DNA of 64,000 bases from Oscarella lobularis (Eukaryota > Porifera > Homoscleromorpha > Homosclerophorida > Oscarellidae), in the NCBI RefSeq assembly GCF_947507565.1, contig NC_089193.1, forward strand, positions 1,980,325-2,044,324, in the 5' to 3' direction. The notes under the pieces were generated by a model. That model had not been told where the DNA came from, searched no databases, and saw only the letters and a program-made list of their open reading frames with translations. A program made the translations under genes and the position numbers. This document shows, in pieces, positions 34,940-46,079 of this stretch (positions are counted from its first letter, which is position 1; every line of letters starts with the position of its first letter).

Positions 34940-36866
34940 AGATGATGTTCATAGAGCGGCGAAGAAAAGACTCCTCTTCTGCTCGAATCCGAATCGAGTT
35001 CACCACCACCACCACCAACACCACCACCACCGTCGATTGACCCTACACAGCTTCCGTCTCTCCCGCAGCTCGATTCGGGATTCAACGAAAGCGTTAAGGA
35101 ACCAGAAAGCGACGCGAATCCTCCAGTAGATTTGGGTCCCAGTGTCCGCGAACACGAGCTGCAGATGTCGGCGTCTGGTAGCGCCAGAACGACGCCCAGC
35201 GGATCTTATACGTGAGAGCTAGTCTAGCTACACTATCTCCGTCTAGAATTTCGTTTAGGCATGACGAGGAGATGAAGAAGAATCTTCCTGTAAAGTGGCC
35301 AACTGCACAGGCAGCACGGCTATCTAACTTGTCGGATATAAGCGGGGGAAAGTCGGGGGAAAGGACTTCAATGTCTGTAGATGAGCGACGAAGTCCATCT
35401 GTGGACACTGACACTGCAAAACCGCCTAAGGATGAATTTTTTGTTAACCAAACAGCGGTTGTTGATGAAGAAAAGGTGTGTTATCCTCCCGAAACGGAGC
35501 AGATAGCGGTGGTTGATAAAAAAGGAAAGGTGCTTCATCCGCCCCCATATGTTGCTCCCACAGCTGAGTCGCCAGGAAAGGGGGAGAAAGCAAAGACAGA
35601 CGTGAAGTCAATGACTATTGATTACGATAAAAGTAAAGTTCCTATTCCTGACAAAGGGAGGGAAAAATCTTCAAGTATTGATGATCGTGGTGAAAACACC
35701 CCCGGAGCGATGGATAGAGCACTTGGGCCAGATTCTTATAAAGAAAAGGTTATAGAAAATCCAGCAAAGAGACATCCATTTCACGAGAAAGAGAAAGATC
35801 TTCAGCGTGCTGGCGTCAGTGACCGTTTTGACATAGAAACTTACGCTAAACGGGAATGGAAAGGAAACACGTCAAAGGCTAAAGCAGTGCTCAGTGTAAA
35901 GCCTTAGAAATAAGCGTAGAATCTTGACTTACGTTTCCTGCTCTTTGTAGGGATATAAGGAAATCAAAGGCCACGGATTTGACACGTTGAGACGAATCCG
36001 TGGAGATAATTATTGCGCTATACGAGCGTCTCTTTTCCAAGCTCTCACAAACAGAACTCCAATGGTCAGAATGTGGGAGGCTCTTCCCTACAAAACAGTA
36101 AATAAATCCAAAGTGAACGAATTTTATAAGAGATACGTTACTGTCCTTAGATGGTGGAAGATTTCAAGAGAGAATTTCGCTGTCACTGGCTCACTAAATG
36201 GAGTTTTGCGAAACGTTTACATCCAGACGAGGCAGAAGTCATAAATGTGTTGACTGATTGCCTTCAAGTTCTTAGCTCTAGAGTAAAGATGAATAGATAA
36301 ATAATCTAGTTCTTTCTCAATATATGTCCTTTGTTTTTAGGCTGGAGAATGCGTGAAAAGAGAACACTACAAGGAACGACTTGATTACGTTGTGGCGCTT
36401 TTCAATGACGACAAAAATTGGCAGATCACCTTTAGCCTTATGGAATCAATCAAATTCCTGATGCTAAAAGCCGCTGTTGAGCTCTATGCTAATATACAGC
36501 GTAATGAAGATGCTCCTTTCTGGGCACATATACTATTTGCCAGAGACACTTCACCAAACCCGGAAGCATTCATGAAAAATCATCTCAACGTTGTAGGTGA
36601 TACTGGAGGATTGGAACAGGTATTGGTATAGCTACTATGTATCGTTGCGTGATAAATATTTTCTTTAGGTTGAGATGTTTTTGCTTGGTTTTTCGTTGCA
36701 AGCAACTGTTAAGGTAATGAGGCCTTCTCAGTTTGGTAAAGAGGACTTTGTTACTTTGTATCCTGATGATTTGGCTAAGGACTGTCCGAAGCTGGCTCTA
36801 GTGGCTGAAGATGATCGTCACTATAATATATTAACCACCGAAGGCAATAAAGAGACGACTGTGTGA
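34940..36866 (+). CDS. OTULIN: OTULIN-like Met1-ubiquitin peptidase, copy A
   Basis: Peptidase C65 (OTULIN/FAM105 family), which cleaves linear ubiquitin chains and restrains LUBAC signalling. Exons I could fix: ...-35211, 35259-35895, 35951-36097, 36151-36282, 36341-36619 and 36669-36866; phases agree. Conserved blocks are DIETYAKREWKGNT, RRIRGDNYCAIRASLFQAL (catalytic Cys), SIKFLMLKAAVELY, FARDTSPNPEAFMKNHLNVV, GDTGGLEQVEMFLL and EDDRHYN (catalytic His and Asn). All triad residues are present. The PUB-interacting segment reads MDRALGP where OTULIN has MYRA, so its key Tyr is Asp. The 5' end is unresolved: the first certain exon holds a Pro-rich stretch and SARTTPSGSYT, and its acceptor may be at about 34952. 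No CARD precedes this copy. Confidence 0.85.
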
Positions 36867-37042
36867 TTAGATGATGTAGTTATGTCTGCACTTCAGTTTA
36901 GTATTTGTGTAAAAACTTGCTCTTGTACTTCATCGTGAAATAGATACATGATTTGGAGGCTTGCCAAATTTCGTGGGTTGCGCTCACCTCTGACCTTCTG
37001 TGACGCACGCTACTTCTCTAGCCTCAAGAGTCTCAGCGAACA

Positions 37043-40000
37043 ATGGCGGAGGAATGGGAGGTAGTGTGGGAAATGATAACAGATGTCCACAAAAACGTTG
37101 TACTTCGCCCAAAACTCTTTTTTGCGCTAATAGAAAAGCGCCTGATAAATTTCGACGACGTTGAAGAAATCAATCTTGCTAAAACCAACATGGACAAGCT
37201 TGGAGTCCTCATTGGAGGGTATCTGTCAAAGACAGGGCCGGGATCACTTGACAAGTTCTTGGAAGCCCTACGAAAGGACGATCAGCAATATATCGCGGAT
37301 CAAATCTCGTCGAGAAAACGTCAACGTGAGATGCTAAACTCCTCTACTTCAGCAAAACCAAGTCCTTCCGAGATTGGTGAAGACACCAAAAGTATGAAGG
37401 CCCCTTCTCAGGTTTCACTAATAGTCATACCAGCAGCAACTGTGCATACTAAAAAGGCAACAGTTGACAAGAAAAGTTATGTTACAATCACTGTTCCCAG
37501 CACCACCAGGGTAGCGCCAGTAAAGCCGACTGAAGAGAACAAAGACCAAGCTACTACTGCTAAAACAGAGTTTTGTCATGATGTAAAAGATGAAATAGAA
37601 GAGGGACCTGTGGCTCGAATAGAAATTGCTCCTGGCTCTTTGTCTGATGACTGTGGCGACAAACAAACAATTGAAATAGCTTTGACAGTGCAATCGCTAT
37701 CTTCGAACAGTAGCATTTCCGGTCGCCGAGAGCGTCTGAAAAGTGAAATGTCTGACGCATCGTCTAGTAGTGGAAATTATAGTCAAGAAGACAAGGAAAT
37801 TTTCAGTCCTCTAAATGAAGAGGATAGAAGCCTTGATACCTCTCATGCTGTGCCAATTGGCCCAATGGTGTCTCTCAAATCAAACCTCGAAGTGCAGCTA
37901 AATAAACCAGCAAGAGTGACTGTACCTCATGCAGACATCAGCGAGTGTGTTTTGGATGGCTACTCCGGAGACACACCTTCCGTGGAAGTACGGCAACTAA
38001 GCATTAGTAACGACAGCTCTGGAAAGAAATGGCTTGTAGTTGAATCAGTACAGCAGAAAGACAAGTCATTCGTTTTCTTACAAAAAATACCTCTAGATGC
38101 TGTGTTTATCGCCTTAGCAAAATCGGAGTCCTTAGTGCGCGACTGGTATGAAACAAATATTGAATTTTGGATTGTTGGAAGTCCCTTCCTTGATCAGCTG
38201 TTATATCCCCACTTAGTTTGTTTAACTGGCGGCTTTCCTCTCGACATGAATCAACTAAAAGTTGGAAAAGACGAACATTACCCTACTAGTTGGGCTTTGC
38301 CTGTAAAACGAAAAGTGCCAATTCAGACAGCCATTACGGCAAGCATGACAGCGCGGGATAAACACTGGTGCTTTGACGAATCAAGTTCATCAAAAACGTT
38401 GCTTTTATCTACTGATTTTAGTCAACAGACAGTTACGTTTTGCCTTGAGCATTCTTCGCGTCAAAAAGAAAAAGCACCCTTGGAAAAGGCAAATTGTTGT
38501 TGCACCGTAAAGCTACACAATGAAACAGTGACAATCCCCTTTTCGACTCCTGAAGATACCACGTTGTCTTTGGAGACAAAGTCAGAAAATGTTCCAAGAG
38601 ATCGTGATTCGGACTTCCGTGGCGACAAATATACTCAATTTTGTAAGTCGGTGTTGCCTAACAGTAGCGACAGCTCAACACGACAAGGATTGCTGATGGA
38701 ATCAGCGTGAGTAATACATGTAGTCTGAATGTAAAGTGCCTACGTCTCTCTTTAGGCTTTTGACTGAAGACATGACTAACAATGATTGTGAGGAAATTCC
38801 CAACGTTTCCTCCACTGACCGGTCAGATGAAAAAACGGAAATAAAGCCAACTAATGATCCTGATGGAGGAAAAATTTCCAGCGCAACGGATAGCTCATTC
38901 CGGGAATCTGATGAAAAAAATGCTAATCAAGTCTATGACGGTCGCGGAGAAGACAGCAAAAGCTATAAGGAATCCGAAAGCGACATGAACCCTACAGTAG
39001 ATTTGGGTCCCAGTGTCAGCGAACACGAGGTGCAGATGTCGGCGTCGGGTAGCGCCAGAACGACGCCCAGCGGATCTTATACGTGAGAGCTAGTCTAGCT
39101 ACACTACTGTATCTTGGTCTAGAACTACGTCTCTCTTTAGGCTTTTGACTGAAGACATGACTAACAATGATTGTGAGGAAATCCCCAACGTTTCCTCCAC
39201 TGACTGGTCAGATGAAAAGACGGAAATAAAGCCAACTAATGATCCTGATGAAGGAAAAATTTCCAGCGCAACGGATAGCTCTTTTGGGGAATCTGATAAA
39301 GAAAATGATAATCAAGTCTATGACGGTCGCGGAGAAGACAGCAAAAGCTATACGGAATTCGAAAGCGACATGAACCCTACAGTAGAATTGGGTCCCAGTG
39401 GCAGCGAACGCGAGCTGCAGATATCGGCGTCGAGTAGCGCCAGAACGACGCCCAGCGGATCTTATACGTGAGAGCTAGAGTCTAGCTACACTACTGTATC
39501 TCGGTCTAGAATTTCGGTTAGGCATGACGAGGAGATAAAGAAGAGTCTCCCTGTAAAGTGGCCACCTGCACAGCAATCTAACTTGTCTGTGGACACTGAC
39601 ACTGCAAAACCGCCTGAGGATGAATTTTTTGTTAACCAAACAGCGGTTGTTGATGAAGAAAAGGTGTGTTATCCTCCCGAAACGGAGCAGATAGCGGTGG
39701 TTGATAAAAAAGGAAAGGTGCTTCATCCGCCCCCATATGTTGCTCCCACAGCTGAGTCGCCAGGAAAGGGGGAGAAAGCAAAGACAGACGTGAAGTCAAT
39801 GACTATTGATTACGATAAAAGTAAAGTTCCTATTCCTGACAAAGGGAGGGAAAAATCTCCAATGATTGATGATCGTGGTGGAGAAAACATCCCCGGAGCA
39901 ATGTATAGAGCACTTGGGCCAGATTCTTATAAAGAAAAGGTTATAGAAAATCCAGCAAAGAGACGTCCAATCCACGAGAAAGAGAAAGATCTTCAGCGTG

Positions 40001-41054
40001 CTGGCGTCAGTGACGGTTTTGACATAGAAAGTTACGCTAAACAGGAATGGAAGGGAAACACGTCAAAGGCTAGAGCAGTGCTCAATGTACAGCCTTAGAA
40101 ATAAACGTAGAATCTTGACTTACGTTCCTGCTCTTTGTAGGGATATACTGAGATCAAAGACTACGGATTTGACACGTTGAGACGAATCCGTGGAGACAAC
40201 TATTGCGCTATACGAGCGTCTCTTTTCCAAGCCCTCACAAACAGAATTGAGATGGTCAGAATATGGGAGGCTCTTCCCTACAGAACAGTAAATAACTTCA
40301 AAATGAACGAATTTTATAAGAGATGCGTTACTGTCCTTAGCTGGTGGAAGATTTCAAGAGACAATTTCACTGTCACTGGCTCACTAAATGGAGTTTTGCG
40401 AAACGTTTGCATCCAGACGAGGCAGAAGTCATAACTATGTTGGCTGATTGCCTTCAAGTTCTTAGCTCTAGAGTAAAGATGAATCGATAAATAATCTAGT
40501 TTTCTCAATATCTGCCCTTTATTTTTAGGCTAAAGAATGCGTTAGAAGAGAACACTACAAGGAACGACTTGATTACGTTGTGGCGCTTTTCAATGACGAC
40601 AAAAATTGGAAGGTCACCTTTAGCCTTATGGAATCAATCAAATTCCTAATGCTAAAAGCCGCTGTTGAGCTCTATGCTAATATACAGCGTAATGAAGATG
40701 CTCCTTTCTGGGCACATATACTATTTGCCAGAGATACTTCACCAAACCCGGAAGCATTCATGAAAAATCATCTCAACGTTGTAGGTGATACTGGGGGACT
40801 GGAACAGGTATTCATATAGCTACTATGTATCATTGCGTGATAAATATTTGCTTTAGGTTGAGATGTTTTTGCTTGGTTTTTCGTTGCAAGCGACTGTTAA
40901 GGTAATGAGGCCTTCTCAGTTTGGTAAAGAGGACTTTGTTACTTTGTATCCTGATGATTTGGCTAAGGACTGTCCGAAGCTGGCTCTAGTGGCTGAAGAT
41001 GATCGTCACTATAATATATTAACCACGGAAGGCAATAAAGAGACGACTGTGTAA
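37043..41054 (+). CDS. CARD-OTULIN fusion, copy B
   Basis: Predicted 1212 residues over eight exons: 37043-38706, 38756-39082, 39141-39467, 39522-40086, 40141-40287, 40341-40472, 40529-40807 and 40857-41054. Phases agree throughout. Residues 8-90 form a CARD (WEVVWEMITDVHKNVV, LFFALIEKRLINFDDVEEI, then KFLEALRKDDQQYIADQI). A Ser/Thr-rich linker and an unassigned globular block (about 310-500, KKWLVVESVQQKDK and FWIVGSPFLDQLLYP) follow. The complete OTULIN peptidase ends the protein, with DNYC and EDDRHYN intact. The PUB-interacting segment is MYRALGP, matching OTULIN including the Tyr. Exons 2 and 3 are tandem duplicates of 327 bp. A CARD suggests recruitment to a CARD-driven complex; that role is inferred. 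I found no stop between CARD and peptidase, but cDNA must confirm a single transcript. Confidence 0.8.
38756..39467 (+). repeat. Tandem exon duplication inside the CARD-OTULIN gene
   Basis: Exons 38756-39082 and 39141-39467 are both exactly 327 bp (109 codons) with the same phase. They begin LLTEDMTNNDCEEIPNVSS and end SARTTPSGSYT. The intron between them is also copied. Either exon can be skipped without a frameshift, so linker length could vary. Versions of the 3' half occur in OTULIN copies A and C. Confidence 0.93.
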
Positions 41055-41193
41055 TTAAATTTGACAATAGTTATGTCTGCGCTGTTTTAGTTGAGTCTGT
41101 GTGAAATACCTGCCTGTTATCAAAAATAGATACAGTATGTAACAGCAAAAAATCGTCAGTTCACATTTAGGCTTGCCACGAACATGGACATAT

Positions 41194-42561
41194 CTAGGTA
41201 ATCAAGCTGCACTCTATGGATGACGATTGAGCAATATTTGACAACTCCAGATAGAGATCTCCTCTTTCAGAAAGCGGTTTTGCAGGACAGCCATAGTCTT
41301 CACCCTTTACAGTGAGAGAAAAGCCAGGAAATTCAAAGTCGATTGTTTTATTCTTTGAAGCAGACACAACAAAGGAAAGTTGTGAAGAACTATAGGAGCC
41401 CAGACTTTGTCCGGTAGTGGGAACAGAAACAGACACCTCACTTCCAGCAGCTCCACAAATTTGGAACTGAATTCCAAAGTTGGACGCACCCTGCCTCTCA
41501 GTTTTAAAATGAACGGACAAAGTACCAGTGTTAAAAACCTGCTGCTGCTGATGCCCGTAATGTGAAGAATACTGAGAATACGTAAACGTAGAACTAAGAT
41601 TGTGAACTCGGAATTGAATTTTACATCCAACATCCTCCAGAAACTTTAGTACCTTCTCCCGTGAAATGGCTATTGTAGGAGTGGTGACATTACCGAAAGA
41701 GTACGCTGTTTTTTCAGATACTGTACAGCCTATTGCAAGACTTGAGTCAAAAGTAAGGACCATTCGTTTCTCGGCAAAAAGCGGAGAAGGAAGTTGAAGA
41801 ACAGGACTCTTTGGCTGATGCTGATAAGTAACAGCAGAAAGAATAACTTTGCTATTAACTAAACCACTCTCTTGCACGCTGCCAACAAGATAGGCTGTTG
41901 GAATAAGTCCAAAGCGTATGTTATCTATGAGCTTCTCAACGTGTGAGCTATCTTTGTGATGTTCGGTCCAGCGAGAAACAGCCTCAAAAATTTGATATTC
42001 GGCTACTTGAAGAGCTTCAAACTGCACAATAGCAAGAGCCTGCTCACCAGAAAGAGACTCTGCAAACGCTTTGCTAGCCAGCACCTTGGAGGCTTCAACT
42101 GTGGCAATACAACGGCACCTTGCATAGAGGTCATCATCATATTGTCTAGCAAAGTCCATATAAAGGCAGACATTGTCAGGATTGAGATTGCTCTGCAGCC
42201 ACTGCGAGCATTTTTCTTTCAGATAAGCCACGTTATAATAATCGCACAGTTTCACCAATTCCGTGATTTTACTCGGGTCAATTTCTGTCTTGCCTGTATA
42301 AAAGTATCGCAGCAGCGCTTCAAACGCCACCTCGTCAGCTTCTGGCAATTCAATTTCACTTTCCGTTCCTTCTAGCATGCTTCCATAAAGCATTCGATCC
42401 ATAACGTCACTGTGCGTCGCAAGGATCGGTCGATGAGCAGACGACGGTACCTTTTGGGGTCCAAGCAAGAATGTTACGTCAGAATGAGATCGCGTTTTAA
42501 ACAGGTCTTCCTGGGCACTGGAAAACGCCGCAGAGCAGTCAAACGAAAGAGATTGGGCCAT
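41194..42561 (-). CDS. BTB-BACK protein, copy 1
   Basis: 455 residues in one exon, starting MAQSLSFDCSAAF. The BTB domain covers about residues 25-125 (HSDVTFLLGPQKVPSSAHR, LYGSMLEGTESEIELPEAD, LLRYFYTGKTEID). BACK follows (NLNPDNVCLYMDFARQYDD to VSRWTEHHKDSSHVEKLIDN). The C-terminal half is a beta-rich domain resembling the PHR fold of BTBD1/2/3/6 proteins. Such proteins are usually Cullin-3 substrate adaptors, so a ubiquitin-ligase role is likely. An in-frame upstream ATG would add 12 residues. It is head-to-head with a PH adaptor fragment about 100 bp away, and its 3' end faces CARD-OTULIN. Confidence 0.85.
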   Translation of the reverse strand: MAQSLSFDCSAAFSSAQEDLFKTRSHSDVTFLLGPQKVPSSAHRPILATHSDVMDRMLYGSMLEGTESEIELPEADEVAFEALLRYFYTGKTEIDPSKITELVKLCDYYNVAYLKEKCSQWLQSNLNPDNVCLYMDFARQYDDDLYARCRCIATVEASKVLASKAFAESLSGEQALAIVQFEALQVAEYQIFEAVSRWTEHHKDSSHVEKLIDNIRFGLIPTAYLVGSVQESGLVNSKVILSAVTYQHQPKSPVLQLPSPLFAEKRMVLTFDSSLAIGCTVSEKTAYSFGNVTTPTIAISREKVLKFLEDVGCKIQFRVHNLSSTFTYSQYSSHYGHQQQQVFNTGTLSVHFKTERQGASNFGIQFQICGAAGSEVSVSVPTTGQSLGSYSSSQLSFVVSASKNKTIDFEFPGFSLTVKGEDYGCPAKPLSERGDLYLELSNIAQSSSIECSLIT

Positions 42562-42660
42562 TCGAAACTGAAGTGAGAATTGAAAGTGAAAGTTCACGAA
42601 GCGCGTGCTTTAGCTAACGCTGTGAAAATTCATTGATATTTCGTTTTAGCGAAATTCGAC

Positions 42661-42932
42661 ATGGAATCTATCTGCAGTGGATATCTAACATTCTGCAATC
42701 CAGAACCAAACCCCGAATCGTCCTCTCGTGCGGCTTCAAAAGCCCTACTGAAGGTCTATCGCAAACAGGTTAGTGCCATTGCCCCTGTCAATCAAACTCC
42801 TGAGTTGAAATAGGCAGGGAAAGAAAGGTGGTTTGTCTTCAAGCGACACCCAACTATAAAGTCGCAGACAAGAATAGAATACTATAAACATGAAAGCGTG
42901 ATGCAAACGGAACTCGACGCCAAAGGCTGCAT
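42661..42932 (+). pseudogene. 5' fragment of the PH-domain adaptor
   Basis: Copy of the start of the gene at 46080: MESICSGYLTFCNPE, then an intron, then the second exon up to ELDAKGCI. It breaks off at 42932 and is joined directly to OTULIN exon sequence. The reading frame stops within a few codons after the joint. It retains the shared divergent promoter with BTB copy 1, so it may still be transcribed. Confidence 0.9.
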
Positions 42933-44496
42933 AATGAAAAATTTCCAGCGAAACAGATAGCTCTTTCGGGAAATCTGATGAAAAAATTGATATTCAAGTC
43001 TATGACGGTCGCGGAGAAGACAGCAAAAGCTACAAGGAATCCGAAAGCGACATGAACCCTACAGTAGATTTGGGTCCCAGTGTCAGCAAACACGAGGTGC
43101 AATATCGGCGTCGGGTAGCGCCAGAATGACGCCCAGCGGATCTTATACGTGAGAACTATTCTAGCTACACTACTGTATTTCGGTCTAGAATTTCGTTTAA
43201 GCATGACGAGGAGATAAAGAGGAGTCTCCTGTAAAGTGGCGGGGATGGATTGGCCAGGCGCTCCGTTCGGCCAAGTATGTTGCTCTCAAGGCCTTTTCGC
43301 CAGGAAAAGAGGAACCAAGGATTAATGATCGTGGTGGAGAAAGCATCCCCGGAGCGATGGATAGAGCACTTGGGCCAGATTCTTATAAAGAAAAGGTTAT
43401 AGAAAATCCAGCAAAGAGATGTCCAATCCACGAGAAAGAGAAAGATCTTGGCGTCAGTGACCGTTTTGACATAGAAACTTACGCTAAACGGGAGTGGAAA
43501 GGAAACACGTCAAAGGCTAGAGCAGTGCTCAATGTATAGCCTTAGAAATAAACGTAGAATTTTGACTTACGTTCCTGCTCTTCATAGGGATATAGTGAAA
43601 TCAAAAGCTACGGATTTGACACGTTGAGACGAATCCGTGGAGATAACTATTGCGCTATACGAGCGTCTCTTTTCCAAGCCCTCACAAACGGAACTCCAAT
43701 GGTCAGAATGTGGGAGGCTCTTCCCTACAAAACAGTAAATAAATTCAAAGTGAACGAATTTTATAAAAGATACGTTACTGTCCTTAGCTGGTGGAAGATT
43801 TCAAGAGAGAATTTCACTGTCACTGGCTTACTAAATGGAGTTTTGCGAAACGTTTGCATCCAGCTGAAGCAGAAGTCATAACTATGTTGATTGATTGCCT
43901 TCAAGTTCTTAGCTTTAGGGTAAAGATAAATAATAATCTACTTCTTCTCAAATATATGTTCTTTATTTTTAGGCTGGAGAATGCGTTAGAAGAAAACACT
44001 ACAAGGAACGACTTGATTACGTTGTGGCGCTTTTCAATGATGACAAAAATTGGCAGATCACTTTTAGTCTTATGGAATCAATCAAATTCCTGGCTAAAAG
44101 CCGCTGTTGAGCTCTATGCTAATATACAGCGCAATGAAGATGCTGCTTTATGGGCACAGGCACTATTTGCCAGAGACACTTCACCAAATCCGGAAGCGTT
44201 CATGAAAAATCATCTCAACGTTGTAGGTGATACTGGGGGACTGGAACAGGTATTTTTATAGCTACTATGTATCATTGCGTGATTAATATTTGCTTTAGGT
44301 TGAGATGTTTTTGCTTGGTTTTTCGTTGCAGGCAACTATTAAGGTAATAAGGCCTTCTCAGTTTGGCAAAGAGGACTTTGTTACTTTGTATCCTGATGAT
44401 TTGTATGAGGACTGTCCGAATCTGGCTCTAGTGGCTGAAGATGATCGTCACTATAATATATTAACCACGGAAGGCAATGAAGAGACGATTGTGTAA
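42933..44496 (+). pseudogene. OTULIN-like copy C, truncated and frameshifted
   Basis: The 5' linker exon starts abruptly at the joint with the PH fragment and carries indels. The following acceptor is altered (TTTAAGCAT instead of TTTAGGCAT), and the linker before MDRALGP is largely deleted. The peptidase exons begin well (RRIRGDNYCAIRASLFQAL, with Cys). At about 44094 a 2-bp deletion (TTCCTGGCT instead of TTCCTGATGCT) shifts the frame and gives an early stop. The exon encoding the catalytic His/Asn (44305-44496) remains open but out of reach. Any product would lack the His and be inactive. Confidence 0.88.
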
Positions 44497-44649
44497 TAAT
44501 TAGTTAGTGCTGTTTTAGTCTTTGTGCGAAATACCTGTTATCACAAAATAGAAATGTAATAGCAAAAAATCGTCAGCTCACATTTAGGCTTGCCACGAAC
44601 ATGACAAAGAATGTTGTTCAGAAAAAGTCACTACTGAAGAAAGCTTTTC

Positions 44650-45981
44650 TTAGTTGGCAAAGTATCTAACACTGCATTCTATGGATGCTGATTCGTCAAT
44701 ATCTGTCAATTCAAGATAGAGATCTCCTCTTTCAGAAAGCAATTTTTTAGGACAGCCATAGTCTTCACCCTTCACAGTGAGAGAAAAGTCAGGAAATTCA
44801 AGGTCAATTGTTTCATTTCCTGAAGCAGATACAAGGAAGGAAAATTGTGAAGAACAACTATAGGAACCCAGTGTTTGTCTGGAAACATAAACAGACACGT
44901 TACTTCCAACATTTCCACGAGTTTGGCAGCAAAATCGAAAGTCGGACGCACTCTTACTCTCAGGTTTAAAGTAAACGGAGAGCGTCCCAGTGCTGTAATA
45001 CAGCTCATGGCGATAGCTAAAATTGCGAACACTAAATTGAATTTTACAGTTTCTGATACCCAGGAACGTTTGTACATTCTTCCGTGAAATGCCGACCAAA
45101 GCAGCAGCACTGAACAAATAGGCTTTTCCTTCAGACACAGAGCAGCCCTTTTTAAGACTTTGATCAAAAGCAAGAAGGATCTGTCGCTTCCTGGCAAAAA
45201 GCGGAGAAGGAAGCTGAAGCACAGAATTCTTCGGGTGATGCTGATGAGTAAGAGCAGAAAGAATAACTTTGCTATCAACTAAACCACTCTCTTGCACACG
45301 GTCAACAAGATAGGCTGATGGAATGAGTCCAAAGCGTACGTTTTCTATGAGCTTTTTGACGTACGAACTATCCCTGTGGTGTTCAGCCCAGCGAGAAACA
45401 GCCTCAAAAACTTCATACTCGTCTATTTGTAGGTCGTTACTCCGCAAAATAGAAAGAGCCTGCTCACCAGAAAGAAACTTTGCAAATGCTTTGCTGCCCA
45501 GCACCTTGGATGCTTCTATTGCGGCAATAATGTGGCATAGTCGGTGGAGTTTATCATCATAAAGTTTAGCAAAGTCCATATAAAGGCCGACATTGTCAGG
45601 ATTGAGATTGCTCTGCAGCCACCGCGAGCATTTTTCTTTCAGAGAAGCCACGTTATAATAATCACACAGTTTCACCAATTCGGTAATTTTATTCGGATCG
45701 ATTTCGGTCTTGCCTGTATAAAAATATCGCAGCAGCGCTTCAAACGCCACCTCGTCAGCTTTGGGCAATTCAATTTTACTTTTCTTTCCTTCTAGCATGC
45801 TGCCATAAAGCATTCGATCCATAACGTCACTGTGCATCGCAAGAATCAGTCGATGAGCAGACGATGGCACTTTTTGGGGTCCAAGCAAGAACGTTACGTC
45901 AGAATGGAATCGTGTCTTAAATAGGTCTTCGTGGGCGCTCGCAAACGTCGCAGAGCAGTCAAACGAAAGAGATTTGGCCAT
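44650..45981 (-). CDS. BTB-BACK protein, copy 2
   Basis: 443 residues, single exon, starting MAKSLSFDCSATF. Same BTB-BACK plus C-terminal beta-domain layout as copy 1, with clear divergence (LYDDKLHRLCHIIAAIEASK, SVSEGKAYLFSAAALVG) and a slightly shorter C-terminal domain. The frame is intact. It is head-to-head with the complete PH adaptor at 46080, about 100 bp apart, as copy 1 is with the broken one. The BTB/PH pair was therefore duplicated as one unit. Confidence 0.85.
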   Translation of the reverse strand: MAKSLSFDCSATFASAHEDLFKTRFHSDVTFLLGPQKVPSSAHRLILAMHSDVMDRMLYGSMLEGKKSKIELPKADEVAFEALLRYFYTGKTEIDPNKITELVKLCDYYNVASLKEKCSRWLQSNLNPDNVGLYMDFAKLYDDKLHRLCHIIAAIEASKVLGSKAFAKFLSGEQALSILRSNDLQIDEYEVFEAVSRWAEHHRDSSYVKKLIENVRFGLIPSAYLVDRVQESGLVDSKVILSALTHQHHPKNSVLQLPSPLFARKRQILLAFDQSLKKGCSVSEGKAYLFSAAALVGISRKNVQTFLGIRNCKIQFSVRNFSYRHELYYSTGTLSVYFKPESKSASDFRFCCQTRGNVGSNVSVYVSRQTLGSYSCSSQFSFLVSASGNETIDLEFPDFSLTVKGEDYGCPKKLLSERGDLYLELTDIDESASIECSVRYFAN

Positions 45982-46079
45982 TTGAAACTGAAGTGATAAT
46001 TGAAAGTGAAAGGTCACGAAGCGCGCTTTAGCTTCAACGAGTGAAAATTCATTGATATTTCGTTTTAGCGAAAGTCGAC

